A DNA stretch of 64,000 bases from Salinisphaera sp002433465 (GTDB lineage: Bacteria > Pseudomonadota > Gammaproteobacteria > Nevskiales > Salinisphaeraceae), in NCBI RefSeq assembly GCF_040361435.1, contig NZ_APNL01000018.1:11557-75556 (forward strand). The letters run 5' to 3'. Below, piece after piece: positions 10,501 through 17,318 of the stretch (positions are counted from its first letter, which is position 1; every line of letters starts with the position of its first letter). A program made the translations under genes and the position numbers. The notes below the pieces were generated by a model that saw only the letters and a list, made by a program, of their open reading frames with translations, searched no databases and was not told the origin of the DNA.

Positions 10501-10615
10501 GCAGCAGGTCGACCGGCAGGCGGCTCAGGCCCACCGCGCCGAACAACAGCGCGATCGCCATGATCATGCAGGTCGCTACCGGACGGGCGACCGAAAATGC
10601 CGGCAGGCTCGTCAT
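7523..10615 (-). CDS. RND-family multidrug efflux permease (HAE1 type)
   Basis: Inner-membrane proton-driven pump of 1030 residues, the expected size, with twelve transmembrane segments and two large periplasmic loops. The TM4 motif reads GLMVDSAIVVLEN, so only the first of the two AcrB aspartates is kept, with Ser at the second position. The TM10 lysine of AcrB is replaced (IVVNNAILIVDQ). This pattern matches the SwrC/single-subunit HAE1 branch rather than AcrB itself, so the proton relay probably differs. Located between the adaptor and channel genes with ATGA overlaps on both sides. Substrate cannot be read from sequence. Confidence 0.95.
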   Translation of the reverse strand: MTSLPAFSVARPVATCMIMAIALLFGAVGLSRLPVDLLPSIETPSLTVSVDYENAAPETMEELVTRRVEQAVAATPGLEEMESTSVEGTADVTLRFGWGVDIDAAANDVRDRLFSELDELPENAGRPRLRKFDTADLPVMGLGLASGIDPIELRRLIDNQLSYRLQQIPGVAAVEIWGEPEREIQVNLDIDRVRALDLSLTDIRDTLAAANRNLPAGAIEIGNQELVLRTPGRFADLDDLRRAVVLVRDGTPITLGELATVRDTQQRAERLVRIGGERGVRMGVRKQSGANTVEVAERVTREVAELNREFPQVRITPFFNTADYINRSIANVSRALFYGSVLAFVVLLVFLGHLRAALAVSVAIPVSLVATFALMYGFGYTINLMTLGGLALGVGLMVDSAIVVLENIQRRRLELGESDHVSAVAGSNEMAGPIVASTLTTLAIFIPMLFARELTGQLFRELAIVVALALACSLVVALTIMPMLTARFVGRRKAPTGAGLRRLEKVGINAYARLEGGYRRLLEGALAAPRRVIAAAVLATLAALVGFTQLGSEFMPATDEGEVRVGLEMPPGTRLALMDSQARKAEAVVRRVVPDAVSVVTTVGSGGYRADAGAEADIRIELPPAGARTRSSQQVAADLRAAIGELADTEVRVRVRQPFFFRMLDVGSADESLEIEIRGYDFGVLQRLSKRIQQRIADIQGITDLRASREGSAPQRDVIIDRAAAADRGVTVEAIGQTVETAIAGTNAGYFLDDGDEVRVRVQLANPRQVSPDQILDLPVPAGDGRRVRLGDVARIVEATGPIEIDRRNQQRLVSVNANIAGRDLGSVVEDVQATLDDIAIPANYDVQLVGEYEAQQAAFREIGVNVALALLLVYMVMACLYESLIDPLIVMVTVPLALIGVVATLMLTNTTLNSQSLLGCLMLIGIVVNNAILIVDQANLLQREGIGPVDAVREAGRRRLRPILMTAATTVFALLPLAIGLGEGSESQAPLARAVVGGMTTATLITLVVIPVVYTGVHRAWPQRQGVPT

Positions 10616-11808
10616 GCGCCGTCGCTCTCGCTGGCCGCCGAGCGCGCGGCGTCGTCGTCCACGGCGACCTCGATGCCGTCTTCGAGCTGAGCCTGGCCGA
10701 GCGTGACCAACGGGCCTTCGAGCGTGTCGGGGGCACGCAGCGCGGCGCGATCGCCCTCGGTGAAGGCGACGTCCACGGGCACGAAGCGGGCGATACCGGC
10801 CTGCGAATCCACAACGAACACGCCGTCGCGGTCGTTACGGCGAACCAGCGCGGCACGCGGCACGACCACGGCCGAGTCCAGCCGGTTGGCGACCAGGCCC
10901 ACCTGCACGAACATGCCGGGGGCAAGACGGCCTTCGCCATTGGGCACGGTCAGCTCCACGCGGGCGCGTCGGGTTTCGGGATCGAACACCGGCGCGATAC
11001 GCGCGATTTCGGCCTTGAAATCTGCGCTTTCGGCCCCGGCGATACGCAGCCGGGCCGCCTGGCCGCGGGCCAGCTTGGGATAGAGCGCTTCCGGAACCTG
11101 AATCACGGCGGTGAGCGTATCGACGGCCACCACGCGCAGCAGCGCTGTATTGGCCGCGACCGTATCCCCCGGCTCTGCCATGCGTTCGCCGATCTGGCGT
11201 GGACCCTGGTCGGCGCCGGACCAGTGCGCACGGATATCGGTATAGCCCAGGCGGATACGCGCGGTTTCGACCTGCGAACGCGCCTCGGCGATGTTGGCAC
11301 GCGCGACCGTGGCCGCCGCGCGCGCATTGGCGCTTTCTGCCTCGGCGCTATCCAGTTCGGCGGTGGCGGCAATGCCTTTTTCGTTGAGCGAGCGCACCCG
11401 GGAGAGCGTGCGTTCGGCGGTGCGTGCATCGCTGCGTGCCTGCTCGTACTGGGCACGGGCGACCTCGAGCCGGGCTTCGGCCTCGGCCAGCGCCTGCCGG
11501 TACTCTTCGTCGTCCAGGCGCACCAGCGTCTCGCCGCTGTCGACCCGGTCGCCGATATCCACGGCGACGGCCGCGATCTGGCCGGCAATCTTGGGGGCCA
11601 CGGTCAGCGTAGCGCTGGCCTCGAGCGTGCCCGAGAACTCGCGGACATCGGCAATCGAGCGCCGCTCGGCGGTTTGGGTTTCCACCGCCACCCGAGCGCC
11701 CGCTGCGGCCTGCGGCGGCGCGGCATCATCGCTGCGATAGCCGAACAAGACCAGCACGCACACCAGAATGACGGCGCCGCCCGCCAGTAGCCATACACGC
11801 CGGCTCAC
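10612..11808 (-). CDS. RND efflux periplasmic adaptor (membrane fusion) protein
   Basis: 398-residue HlyD/AcrA-type adaptor: one N-terminal membrane anchor (residues 5-24), barrel-sandwich half motifs (TLTVAPKIAGQIAAVAVDIGD and the return strand IRAHWSG), an alpha-helical hairpin rich in Ala/Glu between them, then beta-barrel and membrane-proximal domains. The second lipoyl half-motif carries a short extra stretch (SGADQGPRQIGE) relative to the usual form. First gene of the efflux operon; its promoter must lie in 11809-12031. No regulator of the TetR, MarR or two-component type is adjacent. Confidence 0.93.
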   Translation of the reverse strand: MSRRVWLLAGGAVILVCVLVLFGYRSDDAAPPQAAAGARVAVETQTAERRSIADVREFSGTLEASATLTVAPKIAGQIAAVAVDIGDRVDSGETLVRLDDEEYRQALAEAEARLEVARAQYEQARSDARTAERTLSRVRSLNEKGIAATAELDSAEAESANARAAATVARANIAEARSQVETARIRLGYTDIRAHWSGADQGPRQIGERMAEPGDTVAANTALLRVVAVDTLTAVIQVPEALYPKLARGQAARLRIAGAESADFKAEIARIAPVFDPETRRARVELTVPNGEGRLAPGMFVQVGLVANRLDSAVVVPRAALVRRNDRDGVFVVDSQAGIARFVPVDVAFTEGDRAALRAPDTLEGPLVTLGQAQLEDGIEVAVDDDAARSAASESDGA

Positions 11809-12031
11809 CGGGCATGCTCGCGCGGTCGTACGGCGTGCATCCGGGGTTCGAAAACTACGGTATTGGGTTTGACAGGTGCGTCGATACGGCGTTGCGCACG
11901 ATCACAAATATCCGGTAAAACAAGGTTCATGCGCGTCAACATACGGTCATATCGCCGTGTGAGGGTAACCCGCAAACCGGTCGGCCCGCGCCGTGGCCGG
12001 ACGCTGCGGTTGCAACAGAGGATGAGACGTC

Positions 12032-12607
12032 GTGGCAGCAACGATCCCACGCATACTTAAACTGGATGCCGGCGGCCTGCCCGTGGAATGGGTGGACTGG
12101 CGCGAAGCGGTCGGCCTGTACTTTACCGACAAGATCGCTTGGGAAGCCGGCAGCGAAAAGATCTGCCTGCGCGGTGGCCGCTCGCGTTCGACCGGCCTGC
12201 GCAGCCAGATCGAGATCGATTCCATCATCGCGGTACGCGATCGTTCGCATCGTTTTGCCCGTAATCTGGTGCCGGCGTTGACGCGGCGGGAGCTGTTCCA
12301 CCGTGATGGCGGCCTGTGTCTGTACTGCGGTACCCGGCTGAGTTTCTCGCAGATGCAGATCGAGCATGTCGTACCCCGTTCGAAAGGCGGCGACCATGCC
12401 TGGACCAACGTGGTATCCACCTGCGAAGGCTGCAATCGTTTCAAGGACGACCGTACGCCGGAACAGGCCGGCATGACGCTGTTGGCCTTGCCCTACGAGC
12501 CCAATCTGGCCGAATGGCTCATTCTGGCGAATCGCCGCATCCTGGCCGACCAGCAGGCGTTTCTCGAACGCCTCGCCCCCAAGCGCCACGCGCGTTTCGA
12601 CGGTTAA
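12032..12607 (+). CDS. HNH endonuclease family protein
   Basis: 191-residue protein. The HNH domain is in the middle: CLYCG zinc pair, then IEHVVPRSKGG (the catalytic His) and CEGCNRFKDDRTP (second zinc pair and the final His/Asn position). The N-terminal 80 residues are a beta-rich domain found in a widespread, poorly characterised group of stand-alone bacterial HNH proteins. GTG start at 12032 follows an AGAGGATGAG purine stretch. It sits alone, divergent from the efflux operon, with no methylase or phage terminase nearby. A housekeeping or DNA-repair role is as likely as restriction. Confidence 0.88.
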   Translation: MAATIPRILKLDAGGLPVEWVDWREAVGLYFTDKIAWEAGSEKICLRGGRSRSTGLRSQIEIDSIIAVRDRSHRFARNLVPALTRRELFHRDGGLCLYCGTRLSFSQMQIEHVVPRSKGGDHAWTNVVSTCEGCNRFKDDRTPEQAGMTLLALPYEPNLAEWLILANRRILADQQAFLERLAPKRHARFDG

Positions 12608-12617
12608 CGCGCCGGCG

Positions 12618-13376
12618 TTATCGGGACACGGTAGAGAACACCTTCTCGGCGATCGCGCTGCCGGCGGCGGTGGGGTTGGCGCGAATCTTTTGCTCCTGCT
12701 GGCCGATGACCGCAAACAGCCCGTCCAGCGCCTGCTGGGTGACATAGTCGTTGACGTCGAGATTCATGCCCGGCACGAACGCCAGCATGGGCTTGGCGCG
12801 CGAGGTCAGCGCCTCGTAGCGGGATACCGCCTGCGACTGGGCGGTGGTGTTGGCGATGATGGGCTCGAACCTGGCCGCCAGATCGTCGCCGGCGTGTTCG
12901 CGCAGGTAGTCGGTGGCCGCCGTGTTAGAACCCTGCAGGATGTCGTAGGCATCGCGCACGCTCATGTTGTTGATGGTTTCGCGCACGATTGGCCCGGCTT
13001 CCGCAGTGGCCTGCTCGGCGGCTCGGTTCATGGACAGCTGGAAGCTGTCGAGCTGGTCGCCAAAGCCGGCGCCGCGCAATGCCGACGAGGCCTGGCCCAT
13101 CCAGCCGGGCAGGGGGATACGGCGTGCGGTATTGCCCCAGAAGCCGTCGGTCTGGCCGAGCTGGGTCACGGCGGCCGAAGCGCCGTCGGCCAGTGCGGCA
13201 CGCAGGCCGCTGACGACCTCGCTTTCCGGCAGCTGGCGAGCGCTGGTGTTGGTCTGTGAACCCTCCATTTCGCCCATGAACTGCTTGAAGCGATCGCCCA
13301 GGCTCTGGGCGCTGACGGTGGTGGCGACCGCGGCCAGCGCGCCGCTGGCTATGATCCGGATAAGTGTGCGTCGCAT
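12618..13376 (-). CDS. exported DUF4197 family protein
   Basis: 252 residues, beginning with a Sec signal peptide (MRRTLIRIIASGALAAVATTVSA) cleaved before QSLGDRF. The mature part is helical and matches the DUF4197 pattern: GLRAALADGASAAVTQLG, IPLPGWM and MNRAAEQATAEA near the middle, and a closing segment around ALDGLFAVIGQQEQKIRANP. DUF4197 proteins are periplasmic with no known function. The frame is open upstream to 13754, but only the ATG at 13376 gives a signal peptide; the upstream part overlaps a repeat element and mobA. Confidence 0.88.
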   Translation of the reverse strand: MRRTLIRIIASGALAAVATTVSAQSLGDRFKQFMGEMEGSQTNTSARQLPESEVVSGLRAALADGASAAVTQLGQTDGFWGNTARRIPLPGWMGQASSALRGAGFGDQLDSFQLSMNRAAEQATAEAGPIVRETINNMSVRDAYDILQGSNTAATDYLREHAGDDLAARFEPIIANTTAQSQAVSRYEALTSRAKPMLAFVPGMNLDVNDYVTQQALDGLFAVIGQQEQKIRANPTAAGSAIAEKVFSTVSR

Positions 13377-13406
13377 GGGAGAAGGGTCCTTGGGTCGTAT
13401 GTCTGG

Positions 13407-13516
13407 GCAAGCTTTGCACAGCCTGTCACCGCCGCTCAGCGGTTCGGCCTCACCGGCTGCGGCAAGGCGTCTGTGAGGACTCGAACGCGGCCCGTGAGAG
13501 GTTGTGCAAAGCTTGC
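13407..13516. repeat. inverted-repeat-bounded intergenic element (family A, copy 1)
   Basis: The ends are GCAAGCTTTGCACAGCC (13407-13423) and GGTTGTGCAAAGCTTGC (13500-13516), which are inverted copies matching at 16 of 17 bases. The interior includes GCGGCAAGGCGTCTGTGAGG. A longer relative lies at 37588-37874. No coding capacity. It separates the divergent DUF4197 and mobA genes. Confidence 0.75.
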
Positions 13517-13603
13517 CTGCGCGATCATACCGTGGCGGTTCGTCTGGCAAATGAACGCCGCGTTCGTTGCCTCTGTACAGGCCTCGGATCCAGAATCGCA
13601 GCG

Positions 13604-14221
13604 ATGAAGATCGATCGTAGTCAGATAACGGCCGGGGTGCTGGCCGGCGGCGCGGGCCGGCGGCTCGGCGGTATCGACAAGGGCTGGTATGTGCTCGAGG
13701 GCCGCGCGCTGGTCGAACACACGCTGGCGCGCCTGCAACCCCAGACCGGCTCACTGCTGATCAGCGCCAACCGCTCGCTGGCCCGCTATCGCGGGCTGGG
13801 CTGCGAGGTCGTGAGGGATCGACAGCCCGGCCATGGCGGCCCGTTACAGGGGCTGGCCAGCCTGCTGCATGCCGCTTCGACGCCTTATCTGCTGGTGGTG
13901 CCGGTGGATACGCCGGCGTTGCCCGACGATCTCGGCCAGCGCCTGGCCGCGGCGATGACGCCGGGCATCGATCTGGTCTGTGCACGAGCGGCCGGGCGGC
14001 GCCAGCCTTTGCATGCGCTCATGCACCGACGGGTGCTGGCCGCGCTGGAAGAAGCGCTGGCCGCGGGCACGGCCCGGGTGACCGACTGGCAGGCGCGGCT
14101 TGCCGTGGCCGAGGTCGATTGGCCGCAGGCGCAGGCCTTTGCCAATATCAACGCCCCCGGCGATGCGCGGGCGTGGCAAGACACACGCTCGATCGCTGCT
14201 TCGTTCCATCGTCATGAGTGA
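13604..14221 (+). CDS. mobA: molybdenum cofactor guanylyltransferase
   Basis: Attaches GMP from GTP to molybdopterin to make the bis-MGD form used by DMSO-reductase-family enzymes, including formate dehydrogenase. The 205-residue protein has the nucleotidyltransferase signature LAGGAGRRLGGIDKG at residues 10-24 and the metal-binding VDTPAL region near residue 100. The start at 13604 is the first ATG giving the family N-terminus; a longer open frame reaches back through the repeat element. It overlaps moeA by eight bases, so the two are co-translated, and the formate dehydrogenase gene lies 3 kb downstream. Confidence 0.95.
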   Translation: MKIDRSQITAGVLAGGAGRRLGGIDKGWYVLEGRALVEHTLARLQPQTGSLLISANRSLARYRGLGCEVVRDRQPGHGGPLQGLASLLHAASTPYLLVVPVDTPALPDDLGQRLAAAMTPGIDLVCARAAGRRQPLHALMHRRVLAALEEALAAGTARVTDWQARLAVAEVDWPQAQAFANINAPGDARAWQDTRSIAASFHRHE

Positions 14222-15500
14222 GCCGATGTTGCAATCCTCCGACCCCTCGGATTTTCGTCCGACCCCGGACAACAAGCCGATGCCCCTGGCCGAGGCCCGC
14301 GCGCGCATCGTCGCGGCGATCACGCCGATTCGCGACTGCGAGCGCGTGCCGCTGCAGGCCGCCTTGCATCGCGTGCTGGGCGAGACCGTCGTATCGCGCA
14401 TCGACGTGCCCGGCGCCGACAACGCCTCGATGGACGGCTACGGCTATGCCGCGGCCGATTTGGCCGCCGCCGGCGATACGCTGCAGATCGTCGGCGAAAG
14501 CCTGGCCGGCCACCCCTATGACGGTTCACTCGATGCCGGTGAGTGCATCCGCATCATGACCGGCGCGGTGGTTCCCGCCGACGTGGATACGGTGGTAATG
14601 CATGAAAACACGCGGGCCGAGGGCCGCCGGTTGGTTGTCGAGCAACCGCCGAAAGCGGGCAGCAATATTCGCGCGGCGGGCGAGGATATTGCCGCGGGCG
14701 CCACGGTGCTCGCGGCCGGCTGTTACCTGCGCCCGGCCGATATCGCCATTCTGGCGTCGGTCGGGGTCAGCGAGGTCGCGGTGGTACGCCGGCCGCGGGT
14801 GGCCTTCTTCTCCACCGGCGACGAGCTGCGCCCGATCGACGGGCCGATCGAGCCCGGCGAAATCTACGACAGCAATCGGCACGGCCTCGCCGCGCTGCTC
14901 GCCGAACTGGGCATGGAAGGCATCGATCTGGGCGTGGTCGGCGATTCGCCCGAGGCCCTACGCGCCGCATTCCAACAGGCGGCGGGCTACGATGCGGTGG
15001 TGACCAGCGGCGGGGTGTCGGTGGGCGCGGCCGACTTTGTGCTGGACGTGCTGGGCGAACAAGGCTCGGTGGACTTCTGGCGGGTTGCCATCAAGCCCGG
15101 CAAGCCGCTGGCCTTCGGCACCCTGGGTAATGCCCGTTTCTTCGGACTGCCGGGCAATCCGGTATCCACGGCCGTGACCTTCATCCAGCTGGTTCGACCG
15201 GCGCTGGTGCGCATGGCCGGGGGGCATCCGGCCCTGCCCATCCGGCTCGATCTGCCCACCCTGGCCGACCTGCGCAAAAGCCTTGGTCGGGAGAATTTCC
15301 TGCGTGCCCGGTTGGTGACCACCGACGCTGGCCAGCTGGCGGTGGATCCGATCGATCACCAGGGCTCGGGCGTGATGCGTTCGATGAGCAGCGCGGACTG
15401 CTTCATCGTACTGCCGGCCGCGCAGCAGGACGTGCCGGCCGGCGAGATGGTCACGGTCGAGCCTTTCGCGCAGACGCTCTGGGGGCATCCCCCGGACTGA
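14214..15500 (+). CDS. moeA: molybdopterin molybdenumtransferase
   Basis: Inserts molybdate into adenylylated molybdopterin. 428 residues. Visible features: the N-terminal PGADNASMDGYGY segment, MTGAVVPADVDTVVMHEN, the phosphate-binding STGDEL motif, the GVSVGAADFV loop and FGLPGNPVST near the C-terminus. ATG at 14214 overlaps the end of mobA; an ATG at 14226 is a possible alternative. Second gene of a mobA-moeA unit that leads into the formate transporter and dehydrogenase genes. Confidence 0.96.
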   Translation: MSEPMLQSSDPSDFRPTPDNKPMPLAEARARIVAAITPIRDCERVPLQAALHRVLGETVVSRIDVPGADNASMDGYGYAAADLAAAGDTLQIVGESLAGHPYDGSLDAGECIRIMTGAVVPADVDTVVMHENTRAEGRRLVVEQPPKAGSNIRAAGEDIAAGATVLAAGCYLRPADIAILASVGVSEVAVVRRPRVAFFSTGDELRPIDGPIEPGEIYDSNRHGLAALLAELGMEGIDLGVVGDSPEALRAAFQQAAGYDAVVTSGGVSVGAADFVLDVLGEQGSVDFWRVAIKPGKPLAFGTLGNARFFGLPGNPVSTAVTFIQLVRPALVRMAGGHPALPIRLDLPTLADLRKSLGRENFLRARLVTTDAGQLAVDPIDHQGSGVMRSMSSADCFIVLPAAQQDVPAGEMVTVEPFAQTLWGHPPD

Positions 15501-15617
15501 CAGATCGGCCGTGCGCCTCGACTTTGGTCGCAGAGACGCTTTTGTGTCGCATACAGCTGCTACGGTGCGCGCAAGCTCATGTGCGCGGCCTGTGCCGCGT
15601 CTTTGTCGGGGGGAGAT

Positions 15618-16979
15618 ATGGCCGGGTTTTTCGACAAGTCCAGCACGGTGGCCAAGCCGGGCTTCAATCGCTGGATGGTGCCGCCCGCGGCGCTGTGTAT
15701 CCACCTGTGCATCGGCCAGGTGTATGCGTTCTCGGTATTCAAGATTCCCCTGACGCAGATCGTCGGCGTGACCGAATCGGCGCCGGCCGACTGGTCGCAG
15801 TCCACGCTGGCCTGGATATTCTCGCTGGCCATCGCTGCCCTCGGTCTGGCGGCAGCCTTCGGCGGCCAGTGGCTGGAGCGGGTCGGCCCGCGCAAGGCGA
15901 TGGCGCTGGCCGCGGCCTGTTTCGGCGGCGGCTTCATTGTTTCGGCCTTCGGCGTGTGGTGGCACCAGATCTGGCTGGTGTATCTCGGCTACGGCGTGAT
16001 CGGCGGCATCGGTCTGGGTATTGGCTATATTTCGCCGGTTTCGACGCTGATCAAATGGTTCCCCGACCGCCCCGGGCTTGCCACCGGCATGGCGATCATG
16101 GGCTTTGGCGGCGGCGCGATGATCGGCTCGCCGCTGGCCACCTCGCTGATGGCGTTCTTCTCCGGGCCGGATACGGTGGGTGTGGGTTCCACCTTCGTGG
16201 CCATGGGCATCATCTATTTCCTGTTCATGATGATCGGCGCGCTGATCGTGCGTATTCCGGCCAAGGACTGGCAGCCGCAGGGCTTCGACCCGGAACAGGA
16301 CGGCAAGCAGGACAAGATGATCACGCGCAGTCATGTGCACGTGAATCAGGCCATGAAGACGCCGCAGTTCTACTTCATCTGGCTGGTGCTGTTTCTGAAC
16401 GTGACCGCGGGGATCGCGCTCCTCGAACAGGCCTCGCCAATGGCCCAGGAAATGGTCGGTACCAGCGCCGCTGCGGCTGCGGGTTTCGTGGGCGTACTGT
16501 CGATCTTCAACATGGCCGGGCGCTTCTTCTGGGCCTCCACGTCGGACTACATCGGCCGCAAGATGACCTACGTGATCTTCTTCGTGCTCGGCATGCTGCT
16601 CTATGCGGGGGTGCCGAGTATCGCCGCGGGCGGCAATATCGTGCTGTTCGTGCTGGCCTGCTGCATCATCGTATCCATGTATGGCGGCGGCTTCGCGACG
16701 GTGCCGGCCTATTTGCGCGATATCTTCGGCACCATGCATGTCGGCGCGATTCACGGGCGTCTGCTCACCGCCTGGGCCGCGGCCGGGGTGGTCGGGCCGG
16801 TACTGCTCAACCAGCTGCGCGAAGGCCGCATCGAAGCCGGCGTGGCCCCGGCGGATGCCTATACCACCACGCTTTACATCATGGTGGCGCTGCTGGCGGT
16901 GGGCCTGGTCTGCAATCTGCTCGTGCGTCCGGTGGCCGAAAAGCACCACTATGAGGGTGACCCGGCGAACCCGGACTAG
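15618..16979 (+). CDS. MFS transporter, oxalate/formate antiporter (OFA) family
   Basis: 453-residue, twelve-helix major facilitator. The sequence follows the OxlT/OFA pattern: an early WMVPPAALCIHLCIGQVYAF helix, GIGLGIGYISPVSTLIKWFPDRPG in helices 4-5 and GGGFATVPAYLRDIFGT late in the second half. Start at ATG 15618 with GGGGGGAG just upstream. Lying between Mo-cofactor genes and a formate dehydrogenase, it most likely imports formate or exchanges oxalate for formate. Some OFA members carry other monocarboxylates, so the substrate is inferred from context. Confidence 0.9.
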   Translation: MAGFFDKSSTVAKPGFNRWMVPPAALCIHLCIGQVYAFSVFKIPLTQIVGVTESAPADWSQSTLAWIFSLAIAALGLAAAFGGQWLERVGPRKAMALAAACFGGGFIVSAFGVWWHQIWLVYLGYGVIGGIGLGIGYISPVSTLIKWFPDRPGLATGMAIMGFGGGAMIGSPLATSLMAFFSGPDTVGVGSTFVAMGIIYFLFMMIGALIVRIPAKDWQPQGFDPEQDGKQDKMITRSHVHVNQAMKTPQFYFIWLVLFLNVTAGIALLEQASPMAQEMVGTSAAAAAGFVGVLSIFNMAGRFFWASTSDYIGRKMTYVIFFVLGMLLYAGVPSIAAGGNIVLFVLACCIIVSMYGGGFATVPAYLRDIFGTMHVGAIHGRLLTAWAAAGVVGPVLLNQLREGRIEAGVAPADAYTTTLYIMVALLAVGLVCNLLVRPVAEKHHYEGDPANPD

Positions 16980-17045
16980 GGCGCCCGACGGCGCCGGGCC
17001 GACGTCGAACGAGATGGTTTGATTCGCTGCATCATGCAGGAGACA

Positions 17046-17183
17046 ATGATGAATACCGAAGCCAACACCGCAACGACCACGCCGGCATGGCAGGTCGCCG
17101 GCCTCTGGGCCCTGGTCACGATTCCCGCCCTCTGGGGCTTTTTCGAAACGCTGGTCAAGGCATCGCGGCTGTTCACCGGCTAG
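17046..17183 (+). CDS. small single-helix partner of the OFA transporter
   Basis: A 45-residue gene, 66 bases after the transporter stop, with AGGAGA upstream at 17038. It has a polar Thr/Ala N-terminus and one membrane helix (VAGLWALVTIPALWGFF) followed by ETLVKASRLF. This W..VTIPALWGFFETL.K pattern is what I know as the small subunit that commonly follows OFA-family MFS genes. Its role is not established; it may stabilise the transporter. An ATGATG start leaves two equivalent initiation codons. Confidence 0.78.
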   Translation: MMNTEANTATTTPAWQVAGLWALVTIPALWGFFETLVKASRLFTG

Positions 17184-17215
17184 GTGGGCCGGAAAGCAGG
17201 GCCTGCAATTGATCC

Positions 17216-17244
17216 AAGCCCGTTCTCTAGTAAACGACGGGCTT
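17216..17244 (+). terminator. possible terminator after the transporter pair
   Basis: AAGCCCGT (17216-17223) and ACGGGCTT (17237-17244) form an eight-base-pair stem with a 13-base loop. The U-tract is poor (TCTCCGGCTTTTA), so it may only attenuate transcription into the formate dehydrogenase gene. Confidence 0.4.
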
Positions 17245-17318
17245 CTCCGGCTTTTATCTCGCGCGCAACATAATCGTGCGAAGATGCAGAGCATAGAGGC
17301 CGGCTCAGGAGACACCCC

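Noticed and set aside
10612..11808. Efflux operon as a metal (CusA-type) exporter
   Set aside because: The permease lacks the CusA methionine pattern and the adaptor has no metal-binding N-terminal motif. The sequence fits the HAE1 drug/hydrophobe branch.
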